A stretch of 64,000 nucleotides of DNA from Prolixibacteraceae bacterium (GCA_003506435.1 DOAQ01000046.1:434001-498000); one strand, 5' to 3'; shown: positions 44,044 through 53,284, counted from the stretch's first letter. Translations and numbers: made by a program. The notes: generated by a model from the letters alone, not told the origin.

Positions 44044-46200
44044 ATGAGAATCTATAAAACCGATCAAATCCGGAACATTACTTTAATTGGTAATTCCGGC
44101 AGTGGAAAAACCACCCTCGCTGAAGCCATGCTATTCGAGGGTGGAGTAATAAACCGCAGAGGCGACATCGTTCACAAGAACACCGTTTCCGACTATCAAA
44201 TTATAGAACAAGAGTACCAGAATTCCGTTTATTCCACCCTCCTCTACACCGAATACAACGACAAAAAAATCAACATTCTCGACACACCCGGGATGGACGA
44301 TTTTTGCGGTGGCGTAGTTTCTTCACTCGAAGTAACCGGGCTGGGAATCATGCTACTGAGCGCTTCAAACGGTATTGAAGCAGGTACAGAATCGGCTGCA
44401 CGTCATGCCGAAAAGAAAAAAACGCCACTGGTTTTTGTAGTCAACCAGCTCGATCACGAAAATGCCAACTTTGAACAGGCTGTTGAACAGGCCAAAGCTT
44501 ACTTCGGAAACAAAGTAACCGTCGTACAATACCCGGTTGATGCCGGACCAGGCTTCAGTTCCATCGTCGATGTACTGAAAATGAAACTATACAAATACGG
44601 CCCGGAAGGCGGAAAGCCCGAAGTGCTGGATATTCCCGCTTCTGAAAAAGACAAAGCAGAAGAACTGCACAACCAACTGATTGAAATGGCTGCCGAAAAT
44701 GAAGAATCGTTGATGGAGCTTTATTTCGACCAAGGTTCGCTTTCGGAAGATGATATGCGCAAAGGGATGAAAATAGGGATGATGCAACGCGACTTTTTCC
44801 CCGTGTTTTGTACCTGCGCCAAGAAAAATATTGGAGTAAACCGTTTACTGGAATTCATCTGCAACATTGCCCCGGCCCCCAGCGAAATAGCAATGCGCCC
44901 CATTGTTAATGGCAAACAGGTTGTGATGGACGAAAAACAACCGGTTTCATTGTTTGTTTTCAAAACTTCAGTGGAATCGCATGTTGGCGAGATCACCTAT
45001 TTCAAAGTGATGTCGGGAAAATTAACCGAAGGCAAGGACCTGATCAATTCACATAACGGGAATAAGGAACGCATCTCCCAGATCTTTGCAGTTGCCGGAA
45101 AAAACAGAGCCAGTGTTACAGAATTATACGCCGGAGACCTTGGCTGTTCGGTCAAACTGAAAGAAACCAAATTCAACCAAACCCTGGGAGAAAAAGAACT
45201 CGACATAAAATTTGCACCGATTGTTTTTCCTGATCCGAAATATCGTGTTGCAGTGAAAGCGCTCAACGAATCAGACGACGAAAAAGTAGGTGAAATCATC
45301 CACCGTATTCGTTTCGAGGACCCGACCTACCTGGTTGAATACTCCAAAGAACTGAAACAACTGATTGTTGAAGGAATGGGTGAATATCACCTGAACACCT
45401 TGAAATGGTTCTTCGACCATATTCATAAAATCGACATTGAATACCTTGCTCCGAAAATACCGTACCGCGAAACCATTACCAAATTTGCACAGGCAATGTA
45501 TCGTCACAAAAAACAATCGGGTGGTGCCGGTCAGTTTGGCGAGGTACACATGATTATTGAACCCTATGTAGAAGGCGCGGCTCCTAAAAACGTTTTCTTC
45601 TTCGACGGGAAAGAACAAAAAATTTCGGTCCGCGACGTTCAGGAAAACAAAATGCCCTGGGGCGGTAAACTGATTTTCTGCAATTGTATTGTTGGTGGAT
45701 CAATTGACGCCCGCTTCCTCCCGGCCATTCTGAAAGGGATCATGGAAAAAATGGAAGAAGGGCCGCTTACCGGTTCGTACGCCCGCGACATCATCGTGTA
45801 TGTATACGACGGTAAAATGCACCCGGTCGACTCGAATGAAATTTCATTCAAACTCGCTGGCCGTAACGCATTCAGTCAGGCATTCAAAATCGCCGGACCG
45901 AAAATTCTCGAACCAATTTACACCATGGAAGTGTTTACACCCAGCGAACGTATGGGTGACGTGATGAGCGATCTGCAGGGACGCCGTGCCCTGATCATGG
46001 GAATGGGAAGTGAAAGAGGATATGAAAAAATCACTACCCGTGTGCCCCTGAAAGAAATGAATAAATACTCCACTTCGTTAAGCTCCCTGACCGGCGGACG
46101 CGGACGTTTCACTATGAAATTTGCCGAATACGAAAAAGTTCCGCAGGATGTACAGGACGAACTGCTTGCCGCTTATGCTGCCGAGCAGGACGATGAATAA
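44044..46200 (+). CDS. EF-G paralogue (EF-G2 type) lacking GTPase residues
   Basis: A 718-residue elongation-factor-G-like protein with all five domains. The G domain is altered at each key site: P-loop GNSGSGKTT (residues 16-24), switch I EQEYQNSVYST in place of EQERGITITSA, switch II DTPGMDD with Met84 replacing the catalytic His, and NQLD instead of NKxD. Domain IV/V blocks (KKQSGGAGQFGEVHMIIEP, PSERMGDVMSDLQGRRALIMGM) are normal. This is the signature of Bacteroides EF-G2, an EF-G paralogue reported to support translation without GTP hydrolysis under carbon limitation. The true EF-G gene is elsewhere. It has its own promoter and terminator. Confidence 0.88.
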   Translation: MRIYKTDQIRNITLIGNSGSGKTTLAEAMLFEGGVINRRGDIVHKNTVSDYQIIEQEYQNSVYSTLLYTEYNDKKINILDTPGMDDFCGGVVSSLEVTGLGIMLLSASNGIEAGTESAARHAEKKKTPLVFVVNQLDHENANFEQAVEQAKAYFGNKVTVVQYPVDAGPGFSSIVDVLKMKLYKYGPEGGKPEVLDIPASEKDKAEELHNQLIEMAAENEESLMELYFDQGSLSEDDMRKGMKIGMMQRDFFPVFCTCAKKNIGVNRLLEFICNIAPAPSEIAMRPIVNGKQVVMDEKQPVSLFVFKTSVESHVGEITYFKVMSGKLTEGKDLINSHNGNKERISQIFAVAGKNRASVTELYAGDLGCSVKLKETKFNQTLGEKELDIKFAPIVFPDPKYRVAVKALNESDDEKVGEIIHRIRFEDPTYLVEYSKELKQLIVEGMGEYHLNTLKWFFDHIHKIDIEYLAPKIPYRETITKFAQAMYRHKKQSGGAGQFGEVHMIIEPYVEGAAPKNVFFFDGKEQKISVRDVQENKMPWGGKLIFCNCIVGGSIDARFLPAILKGIMEKMEEGPLTGSYARDIIVYVYDGKMHPVDSNEISFKLAGRNAFSQAFKIAGPKILEPIYTMEVFTPSERMGDVMSDLQGRRALIMGMGSERGYEKITTRVPLKEMNKYSTSLSSLTGGRGRFTMKFAEYEKVPQDVQDELLAAYAAEQDDE

Positions 46201-46243
46201 GACCAATATTCTAGTATCATAAAAAATCTAGACTAACAATGAG

Positions 46244-46276
46244 AAGCCCTGGGAGTGCCATCCCGGGGCTTTCTTT
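46244..46276 (+). terminator. rho-independent terminator after the EF-G paralogue
   Basis: AAGCCCTGGGA (46244-46254) pairs with TCCCGGGGCTT (46261-46271, one G-U pair) and is followed by TCTTTT. Confidence 0.8.
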
Positions 46277-46315
46277 TACCAAATTGTCATTTCCTCATTT
46301 TATTTCGGTGCCAGA

Positions 46316-46347
46316 TTGTCCATATTAAGCGGATGGCAGTATTTTTG
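46316..46347 (+). promoter_or_regulatory. promoter of grpE-dnaJ
   Basis: TTG (46316-46318), a 21-nt spacer and TATTTTTG (46340-46347). The ATG of grpE is at 46384. No CIRCE element is visible, so control by HrcA is not supported here. Confidence 0.6.
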
Positions 46348-46383
46348 TGAACTGTCAGAACCGAAATTTTTAATTCAGAAACT

Positions 46384-46956
46384 ATGTCAGAAGAAAAAGT
46401 TACGCAAGAAGCCATGAATGAAGAAGAAGCAAAAAACAGTTCTACCGAAAAGGAAGAAATGAAAGAGGAGAAAAAAGAAAAGACCTCAAAAAAGAATAAA
46501 AATGAAGAAGAATTGAGAAAGGCACAGAACGAACTGAGCGAATTAAAAGACAAGCACATCCGATTGCAAGCCGAGTTCGACAATTTCAGAAAACGGACAT
46601 TAAAGGAAAAAATGGAGCTGATGAAATCAGCAGGAGAAGGTATCCTGGTCAATATTCTTCCGGTGATCGATGACTTCGACCGCGCAATGCAAATGATGGG
46701 AGCCACGGAAGAAGGCGATCCGGTAGCTGATGGAGTAAAACTGATTTACAACAAGTTTCAGGAATTCCTGAAGCAAAACGGGGTGAAAGAAATTGACGCC
46801 AAAGAAAAATATTTTGATACCGATTTGCACGAAGCCATTACCAAAATACCGGCGCCTTCCGAAGAGTTGAAAGGAAAAAATGTAGATGTTGTACAAAAAG
46901 GCTACTTATTGAACGACAAGGTAATCCGGTTTGCAAAAGTGGTTATCGGCGAGTAA
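46384..46956 (+). CDS. grpE: nucleotide exchange factor GrpE
   Basis: A 190-residue DnaK exchange factor. A highly charged N-terminal tail (residues 1-40) leads into a long coiled coil (ELRKAQNELSELKDKHIRLQAEFDNFRKRTLKEK). The compact beta domain carries the signature VDVVQKGYLLNDKVIRFAKVVIGE. It lies 16 bp upstream of dnaJ and shares its promoter. dnaK is not in the window. Confidence 0.95.
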   Translation: MSEEKVTQEAMNEEEAKNSSTEKEEMKEEKKEKTSKKNKNEEELRKAQNELSELKDKHIRLQAEFDNFRKRTLKEKMELMKSAGEGILVNILPVIDDFDRAMQMMGATEEGDPVADGVKLIYNKFQEFLKQNGVKEIDAKEKYFDTDLHEAITKIPAPSEELKGKNVDVVQKGYLLNDKVIRFAKVVIGE

Positions 46957-46972
46957 TATATAAATCAGACCT

Positions 46973-48130
46973 ATGACAAAAAGAGACTTTTACGAAATAC
47001 TGGAGGTAAGCAAAACCGCAACTGCCGAGGAAATAAAAAAAGCCTATCGCAAAAAAGCGCTTCAATACCATCCTGATAAAAATCCGAACAACAAGGAAGC
47101 AGAAGAAAAATTTAAGGAAGCGGCTGAAGCTTATGAAATACTAAGCAGCCCCGAAAAACGCAAACGGTACGACCAGTTTGGTCATGCAGGCATGGGCAAC
47201 GGGTCAAATGGGTTCAGTGGCAGCGGGCATGACATGTCGATGGATGATATCTTCTCGATGTTCGGCGATATTTTTGGAGGGGGCGGTTTTGGCGGATTCA
47301 GTGGTTTTGGCAGCTCGCGCAGCCGGGGCCGCAGGGTTCATCGTGGCTCCGATCTCCGCGTAAAAGTTACATTATCACTGAAAGAAATTGCTGAAGGCGT
47401 TGAGAAAAAGCTGAAAGTAAAAAAATACGTTGCCTGCGACCATTGTAACGGCACCGGCGCACAAAACGGCTCCGACTACGAAACCTGTTCCACCTGCCGT
47501 GGAAGCGGTCATGTAACCCGGGTTACACAAACCCTGCTGGGACAAATGCAGCAAACCACTGTATGCCCTACCTGTAACGGCGAAGGACAAATGATACGTA
47601 ACAAATGTGTTCATTGCCAGGGAGAAGGCGTTGTACGCGAAGAAGAAGTTATTTCGGTCAGAATACCCGCCGGAGTTGGCGAAGGAATGCAGTTGAATGT
47701 TTCGGGCAAAGGAAATGCCGGACGCCACAGCGGGGTCAACGGCGATCTGTTGGTTGTTATCGAAGAAGAAGAACACATGGAACTTGTGCGCGACGGGAAC
47801 AACCTGATCTACAATTTATTTCTCACTTTCCCGGAAATTGTATTGGGCACTACTTCCGAAATACAAACCATCGACAGCAAAGTGAAGGTAAAAATTGAAC
47901 CTGGCACTCAACCTGAAAAAGTATTGCGGCTGCGGGGCAAAGGCCTTCCTGATGTAAACGGCTACGGGCGCGGCGACCTGCTGGTGCGGGTACATATCTG
48001 GATTCCGAAGAAATTAAATTCCGAAGAAAAACGATTGCTTGAAAAACTCCAGCTATCGGAAAACTTCATGGACGCTCCAAAACCAGGAGAGAAAAACTTC
48101 TTTGAGCGAATGAAAGACATGTTCGATTAA
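46973..48130 (+). CDS. dnaJ: molecular chaperone DnaJ
   Basis: A 385-residue type I J-protein. The J domain (residues about 3-70) has the HPD motif in QYHPDKNP. A Gly/Phe-rich linker (residues about 75-115) precedes four zinc-binding CxxCxGxG motifs (CDHCNGTG, CSTCRGSG, CPTCNGEG, CVHCQGEG) and the C-terminal substrate-binding domains (RLRGKGLPDVNGYGRGDLLVRV). It works with DnaK and GrpE. It is the second gene of the grpE-dnaJ operon. Confidence 0.97.
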   Translation: MTKRDFYEILEVSKTATAEEIKKAYRKKALQYHPDKNPNNKEAEEKFKEAAEAYEILSSPEKRKRYDQFGHAGMGNGSNGFSGSGHDMSMDDIFSMFGDIFGGGGFGGFSGFGSSRSRGRRVHRGSDLRVKVTLSLKEIAEGVEKKLKVKKYVACDHCNGTGAQNGSDYETCSTCRGSGHVTRVTQTLLGQMQQTTVCPTCNGEGQMIRNKCVHCQGEGVVREEEVISVRIPAGVGEGMQLNVSGKGNAGRHSGVNGDLLVVIEEEEHMELVRDGNNLIYNLFLTFPEIVLGTTSEIQTIDSKVKVKIEPGTQPEKVLRLRGKGLPDVNGYGRGDLLVRVHIWIPKKLNSEEKRLLEKLQLSENFMDAPKPGEKNFFERMKDMFD

Positions 48131-48297
48131 TTGCAGGTAGCCCGCAACAAAAAAATAACATCATTCATTGGTAGGGACTCCTTGTAATGCCTGTTTTTCT
48201 TCAGGGTTACACCGTATTTCCCGATTCCGGCTACAAAAGGTGCAAAGGTCCGGATTATCGGAATAAAACGGGGAATAATAAAACCGCCGAAATGCTG
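48127..48297 (-). pseudogene. remnant of a DedA family membrane protein gene
   Basis: On the minus strand one frame reads HFGGFIIP then RFIPIIRTFAPFVAGIG KYGV, the hallmark of DedA/SNARE-associated proteins (about 25 residues). An in-frame TGA (48298-48300) lies directly upstream, and the frame ends at a TAA overlapping the dnaJ stop. No start or further DedA sequence is present in the 237-bp gap, so this is a decayed fragment. DedA proteins are undecaprenyl-phosphate or lipid flippases. Confidence 0.65.
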
Positions 48298-48367
48298 TCA
48301 TTGAAGGAGAAAAAGCAAACAAACGGGTACTTCCTGTACACGAAAATCTTCGCACTATAAAAAAGGT

Positions 48368-49540
48368 TCATTCTACTTTTAGTAACTCGAAGGAAAGGTC
48401 CGTTTTATTAATCCCTTCCACTTTAAAAAGCGCTTTGAAATATTCCTGCCCGAGCGGTTTTAACTGATTATTGCGAAACTGTTCCATAAAGGCCGGGTTA
48501 GTCATCTGTCCAACTGTCGAAATATTCCCTATATCCTGGGTGCAAAGAAAAAATAAGTAGCGGTTATTGTTATACCCTTCCATGTACACAACCAGAGAGT
48601 AATCAGTCTGTTTCAAATCACTGTTTTCCGGTGCATAAACTTCGGCACAGGGATCCGAAGTAAATATATACTGACCGGAACCGGAAGAAATTCCAAAACT
48701 GAAATGCAATTCACGGACAATGTTCTCGAAAAGCCCCATGTTCTTGTAATTCCCGATGAAAATGATATTGTATTCCTTCAGGTCTGTTGGTTGAATGTCG
48801 GACGAAAGTTTTATAGTTACTTCCGTTCCTGTTTTTGCAAAAACTTTCTGAATATCGTTCTGGCAGAAAGCCGACATCTTTGAAAGATAGGTAAGCGGCG
48901 AGCGGGTCAGCGACTGTACCAGTTCGGGGTTCTTGTCGAGCAGGTGCTCGTACTCCACTTCCGAATTAATGCTGAAATCGCGGTAAATACCAACATTACC
49001 GGTGGGCAGCTTCCCGCTGAAAACAAAATAATCGCCCAGTACCAACAAGGTTTTTTTATCATCATCGGCAAAATCCTGCCAAACGGGTAAATCCTTCCAC
49101 AGGTTAGCTTCTTTTTTTTCTGAAGTCATGTAAAAATAAACAGTTCCTGCCAATAGTAAAAGGCTGATTAGAAACGGGTAAAAGTAACCTGTTTGCTTTT
49201 TCAGTCTTATATCTTTCCGCGAAATAAAACGAACATTGTATTTCCCTTTTTCGATCTCGAAGACCAATGGATCTTTGCTTCCTTCCTCCTCGTAATAGTC
49301 GTTTAATTTTTTCCGGAGATTATGAATGTATACCCGGATATTGGCGTCAGGCTTTGTTTCTTCACCGTATTTCTTTCCGAAAAGTTCGATGCCAATGGTG
49401 AATTCTTTGGGACTTTTTTCTTCAAGTGAGGTACTGACCAAATACTCCAGCAAGTCGCAGCTTATTTTCGATTTATTGAAGTGACGGCTTTCAATAATTT
49501 TCTTTAATTGCCTGTTTATTAATTCCCTGTCGAAATTCAT
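48368..49540 (-). CDS. membrane-anchored winged-helix regulator
   Basis: A 390-residue protein from the ATG at 49540. Residues about 1-105 form a winged helix of the PhoB-like class (FTIGIELFGKKYGEETKPDANIRVYIHNLRKKLNDYY, then the wing FEIEKGKYNVRFI). One membrane helix (YFYPFLISLLLLAGTVYFYM) precedes a periplasmic domain of about 250 residues without a recognised fold. The layout, DNA-binding domain inside and sensor outside, resembles ToxR/CadC. It diverges from the DUF1080-oxidoreductase genes and is the likely regulator of that locus. The open frame reaches back to 49594, but that extension crosses a palindrome and has no support. Confidence 0.78.
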   Translation of the reverse strand: MNFDRELINRQLKKIIESRHFNKSKISCDLLEYLVSTSLEEKSPKEFTIGIELFGKKYGEETKPDANIRVYIHNLRKKLNDYYEEEGSKDPLVFEIEKGKYNVRFISRKDIRLKKQTGYFYPFLISLLLLAGTVYFYMTSEKKEANLWKDLPVWQDFADDDKKTLLVLGDYFVFSGKLPTGNVGIYRDFSINSEVEYEHLLDKNPELVQSLTRSPLTYLSKMSAFCQNDIQKVFAKTGTEVTIKLSSDIQPTDLKEYNIIFIGNYKNMGLFENIVRELHFSFGISSGSGQYIFTSDPCAEVYAPENSDLKQTDYSLVVYMEGYNNNRYLFFLCTQDIGNISTVGQMTNPAFMEQFRNNQLKPLGQEYFKALFKVEGINKTDLSFELLKVE

Positions 49541-49558
49541 TTTTCTGTTACACCCCGG

Positions 49559-49641
49559 TTTATAACGGTTATAAAACCCATTTACGATTAGCAAATATAC
49601 CTGAAAAAGTTTAAATTAGTACATTCGTGAGCGTTCACGAG
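49559..49641. promoter_or_regulatory. palindromes between regulator and sugar-catabolic genes
   Basis: TTTATAACGGTTATAAA (49559-49575) is symmetrical over 8+1+8 bases. TCGTGAGCGTTCACGA (49626-49641) is symmetrical except for one pair. Both lie in the 142-bp space between the divergent winged-helix gene and the DUF1080 gene. They are candidate operators for the regulator. Confidence 0.5.
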
Positions 49642-49682
49642 AACACGTTACGAAAATAGGTACTAACTAAATTCAATAAATC

Positions 49683-51026
49683 ATGAAAATCCTTTCGTTC
49701 AATTTTTTCTTTTTGCTGATATGCAGCATTTCGATGGCTGCCCCAAAGTCAGGCGACTGGGAAAGCCTGTTTAACGGCAAAGACCTTACCGGCTGGAAGC
49801 AGCTCAACGGCAAGGCCAAATATGAAGTAGTGAACGGCGAGATTGTCGGGACAACAGTTGCCAATACGCCAAATTCATTTTTGACTACCGAAAAAAATTA
49901 CAGCGATTTTGTTCTGGAAGTGGAATTACTGGTCGATAATCCAATGAATTCGGGTATTCAGTTCCGCAGCGAAAGCAAGCCGGAATACAACAACGGGCGG
50001 GTTCACGGTTATCAATGCGAAGTTGATCCCTCTTCACGCGCATGGAGCGGTGGTATTTACGACGAAGCGCGCCGTGGTTGGCTGTACCCCTGCACCTACA
50101 ATCCGGAAGGCGGAAAAGCCTTCAAATTCAGAGAATGGAACAAATACCGGATTGAATGTATTGGCCCCAACATCCGCACTTGGGTAAACGGCGTTCCGGT
50201 TGCCCACGTGATTGATGACATGACTCCCGAAGGATTTATTTGTCTGCAGGTACATTCAATTGGGAATGCAGAAGCAGCCGGACGTCAGATTCGCTGGCGG
50301 AATATCCGTATTCAGACGAAAAACCTAAAACCTGCCCCGATTGAAGATATTTTCGTGGTTAACCTGCTGCCCAATAATATTTCGGAAACAGAAAAAACAC
50401 AGGGATGGAAATTACTGTTTGACGGGAAAACCACCAACGGATGGAAAAGCGCTTCATCAGACCAGTTTCCTGAACAAGGTTGGGAAGTAAAAGACGGTGT
50501 ACTGTCGGTACTCGCAAGTGGCGACGATAAATCGAAAAAAGGCGGCGACATCGTTACCACTGAAAAATTCAAAGCGTTTGCACTGCAATTCGGGTTTCAA
50601 CTGACAGAAGGCGCTAATAGCGGCATTAAATACGGACTTGGAAACAACGGCCCTTCCATTGGTCTCGAATACCAGCTTCTCGCCGAAACGCATCCGGATG
50701 CAAAAATGGGAGATGCAGGGAACCGCACCATTGCTTCGTTATACGATTTAATTCCTTCTGAAAAAAATCCCCGTTTCCTGAAAAAAATTGGCGAATGGAA
50801 CCTTGGGCAGATCGTTGTTTATCCTGACAATCGCGTTGAACATTGGCTGAACGGGATGAAAGTAGTGGAATATGTCCGAGGAAATAACATTTTCAAGGCA
50901 TTGGTAGCGCGAAGTAAATTTGCTGATTTTGAAAATTTCGGGATGGCAGAGGAAACTCCCATCCTTTTGCAGGAACACAACGACAATGTGAATTTCAGAA
51001 GTATAAAAATTAAAAAATTAAACTAA
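49683..51026 (+). CDS. two-domain DUF1080 (3-keto-disaccharide hydrolase-like) protein
   Basis: A 447-residue exported protein with a signal peptide (FNFFFLLICSISMAAP). It has two concanavalin-like DUF1080 domains, residues about 22-215 (WESLFNGKDLTGWKQLNGKAKYEVVNGEIVGTT) and about 238-446 (WKLLFDGKTTNGWKSASSDQFPEQGWEVKDGVL). The Pfam family is named for hydrolases of 3-keto-disaccharides. Two copies in one chain may allow exo-action on longer substrates or a binding role for one. It starts the operon with an isomerase-like lipoprotein (1-bp gap) and an oxidoreductase. Confidence 0.88.
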   Translation: MKILSFNFFFLLICSISMAAPKSGDWESLFNGKDLTGWKQLNGKAKYEVVNGEIVGTTVANTPNSFLTTEKNYSDFVLEVELLVDNPMNSGIQFRSESKPEYNNGRVHGYQCEVDPSSRAWSGGIYDEARRGWLYPCTYNPEGGKAFKFREWNKYRIECIGPNIRTWVNGVPVAHVIDDMTPEGFICLQVHSIGNAEAAGRQIRWRNIRIQTKNLKPAPIEDIFVVNLLPNNISETEKTQGWKLLFDGKTTNGWKSASSDQFPEQGWEVKDGVLSVLASGDDKSKKGGDIVTTEKFKAFALQFGFQLTEGANSGIKYGLGNNGPSIGLEYQLLAETHPDAKMGDAGNRTIASLYDLIPSEKNPRFLKKIGEWNLGQIVVYPDNRVEHWLNGMKVVEYVRGNNIFKALVARSKFADFENFGMAEETPILLQEHNDNVNFRSIKIKKLN

Positions 51027-51027
51027 G

Positions 51028-51867
51028 ATGAAAAGCGCTTTTCAAAAGATATTGCTTTTTGCAATGGTACTTATCATGGTAATAACAACGTCGTGCAACT
51101 GCGAAAAAAAGACGGAACAACATCAAAAACGTGAAATTAAATTCCAGTTAGGCGTTGCCTCCTATTCTCTGCGGAAATTTTCGCTTGATACAACTCTGGC
51201 CTTTACGAAACAACTGGGTGTCGATAAAATTGCATTCAAAAGTTTTCACCTGAAACTGGACGCAACGGATGCCGAAATTGCTGAAACTGTTCAGAAATGC
51301 AAAGAAGCAGGGATCGACCTGTATGCAGGCGGCGTTATTTACATGAAAACCGAAGCCGAAGTTGACCAGGCTTTTGAATATGCCCGCAAAGCCGGTATGA
51401 AGATGATCGTGGGTGTTCCGGGACACGAACTGTTGTCGTATGTGGAAAAGAAAGTGAAAGAATATGATATAAAACTGGCAATTCACAACCACGGTCCCGG
51501 CGACAAATTGTATCCGAGCGCCGAAAGCGCGTATGTCCTGATCAAAAATATGGACCCGCGGATGGGCCTGTGTATCGACATTGGCCACACCATGCGTATT
51601 CAACGCAGCCCGTCACAAGACGTAAAAGATTTTTTCGACCGTGTACTCGACATTCATATCAAAGATGTTACCAAAGCTGATTCCGACGGTTCGACCTGCG
51701 AGATTGGCCGCGGAGTGATCGACTTTAAGGCTTTTCTGAACGACCTGATCGACATGGGTTATTCGGGCGTTCTGGCCCTCGAATTTGAAAAAGACGGAGA
51801 TAACCCGTTCCCAGGAATGGGAGAATCGATGGGTTATGTAAGAGGAATGTTAACAGCTATCCAATAA
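51028..51867 (+). CDS. sugar phosphate isomerase/epimerase-like lipoprotein
   Basis: A 279-residue TIM-barrel of the xylose-isomerase-like class. It is preceded by a lipoprotein signal peptide (KILLFAMVLIMVITTSC) and so sits in the periplasm. Metal-site blocks are LAIHNHGPGDKLYP, MGLCIDIGHTMRI, DIHIKDVTKADSDGSTCEIGRGVIDF and VLALEFEKDGDNPF. Periplasmic location excludes phosphorylated cytosolic substrates and fits action on 3-keto sugars. It lies 1 bp after the DUF1080 gene and 16 bp before the oxidoreductase. Confidence 0.87.
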   Translation: MKSAFQKILLFAMVLIMVITTSCNCEKKTEQHQKREIKFQLGVASYSLRKFSLDTTLAFTKQLGVDKIAFKSFHLKLDATDAEIAETVQKCKEAGIDLYAGGVIYMKTEAEVDQAFEYARKAGMKMIVGVPGHELLSYVEKKVKEYDIKLAIHNHGPGDKLYPSAESAYVLIKNMDPRMGLCIDIGHTMRIQRSPSQDVKDFFDRVLDIHIKDVTKADSDGSTCEIGRGVIDFKAFLNDLIDMGYSGVLALEFEKDGDNPFPGMGESMGYVRGMLTAIQ

Positions 51868-51883
51868 ATTAAACCTGATAAAA

Positions 51884-53233
51884 ATGAGTTCAAACAGAAG
51901 AGATTTCTTGAAGAAGGCAGCCGTTGGAGCGGCGGGTGTTACTTTGGGCGGAGTTGCGCAAGGTATGTCGGCAAAAAGTTATTCCAAAATTATGGGGGCC
52001 AACGACCGTCTGCAAGTTGCAATCGCCGGTCTGGGCCGCAGGTACAGCGCATATATTGAGCCCATTGCATTGAAGGAAAGCAATGTAGAGCTGGTTTATT
52101 TATGCGACGTGATGGAAAAACAACGCACGAGTGCAGCCGAAACATTTGCAAAACACATTGATTACCAACCGAAACTGGAAAACGATATCCGCAAAGTACT
52201 GGCCGATCCGAAACTGGATGCAATTTTCAATGCAACTCCCGACCACTGGCATGCTCCGGGTACATTTATGGCGGTTGAAGCCGGAAAACATGTGTACCTC
52301 GAAAAACCGTGCAGTCATAATCCGCGCGAAGGCGAGTTGCTGATCGCCTATCAAAAACACTACGGGAAAGTAATTCAGATGGGGAACCAGCAGCGCTCGT
52401 CGGACCATACCAACGAAATAATTAAAGCAATTCATGGAGGAATTATTGGAGAGGCTTACAAAGCGATTGCCATTTATACCAACAAACGCGGACGGGTTGT
52501 AAATCCTGTAAAAGCGCCGGTTCCGGCCGGTCTCGACTGGGATTTATTCCAGGGACCATCGCCGCGAAAAGAATACATGCATGATACCTGGGATTATAAC
52601 TGGCACTGGTACGGCTGGGATTTTGGCACTGCCGAAATGGGAAACAACGCAACCCACGAACTTGACGTTGCACGCTGGGCATTGCAGGTCGATTACCCGG
52701 AATATGTTTTCGTAGAAGCCGACAAACGTCATTTTATGGACGATGGCTGGGAAATGTACGACACCATGGACGCCCTTTTCCGCTTCCCAAAAAATAAAAT
52801 TATTAAATGGGACGGACGCAGCCGCACAGGATATGACACCTATGGGTCAGATCGCGGAACAATCATTTACGGCTCGGAAGGTTCTGTTTTTGTAAACCGT
52901 AACCTGTACCGTCTGTACGATCTGGGCGGAAAACTGATAAAAGACAGCAAGTCGGCTTCGCAGGAAGCAGGAAATACGCTGGGAGGCGGTGGCGACATGA
53001 CCACCCGCCACGTACAAAACTTCTTCAATACCATCCGAGGAACAGAAAAACTTACTTCGCCTATTGATGTGGGCGTGGTGAGCCAGCATCTGACCCACTA
53101 TGCGAATATTTCCTATCGTGTAAACAAAGGATTTGATGTGGATACAACTACCGGCCGTATATTCGACCGCGATGCCATGAAATTGTGGAGCCGCAAATAT
53201 GAACCGGGGTGGGAACCAAAATTAAAAATCTAA
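51884..53233 (+). CDS. Gfo/Idh/MocA family oxidoreductase, Tat-exported
   Basis: A 449-residue NAD(P)-dependent dehydrogenase. It begins with a twin-arginine signal (NRRDFLKKAAVGAAGVTLGG), meaning export as a folded, cofactor-loaded protein. The Rossmann region includes LQVAIAGLGRRYSAYIEPIAL and the family motif EAGKHVYLEKPCSHNPRE with the catalytic lysine. The C-terminal domain contains WHWYGWDFGTAEMGNNATHELDVARWAL. In a periplasmic setting it would interconvert a glycoside and its 3-keto form with bound NAD. A terminator follows. Confidence 0.9.
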   Translation: MSSNRRDFLKKAAVGAAGVTLGGVAQGMSAKSYSKIMGANDRLQVAIAGLGRRYSAYIEPIALKESNVELVYLCDVMEKQRTSAAETFAKHIDYQPKLENDIRKVLADPKLDAIFNATPDHWHAPGTFMAVEAGKHVYLEKPCSHNPREGELLIAYQKHYGKVIQMGNQQRSSDHTNEIIKAIHGGIIGEAYKAIAIYTNKRGRVVNPVKAPVPAGLDWDLFQGPSPRKEYMHDTWDYNWHWYGWDFGTAEMGNNATHELDVARWALQVDYPEYVFVEADKRHFMDDGWEMYDTMDALFRFPKNKIIKWDGRSRTGYDTYGSDRGTIIYGSEGSVFVNRNLYRLYDLGGKLIKDSKSASQEAGNTLGGGGDMTTRHVQNFFNTIRGTEKLTSPIDVGVVSQHLTHYANISYRVNKGFDVDTTTGRIFDRDAMKLWSRKYEPGWEPKLKI

Positions 53234-53251
53234 GTTTTCTGAAATTGATTG

Positions 53252-53284
53252 AAAAACTCTCTGCATTTTGCCGGGAGTTTTTTT
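53252..53284 (+). terminator. rho-independent terminator
   Basis: AAAAACTC (53252-53259) pairs with GAGTTTTT (53275-53282) and runs into TTTTATTTTG. It separates the three-gene oxidoreductase operon from the esterase gene. Confidence 0.65.

Noticed and set aside
48161..48355. A 64-codon minus-strand open frame between dnaJ and the regulator gene.
   Set aside because: It is out of frame with the DedA remnant in the same DNA, which explains the sequence better.
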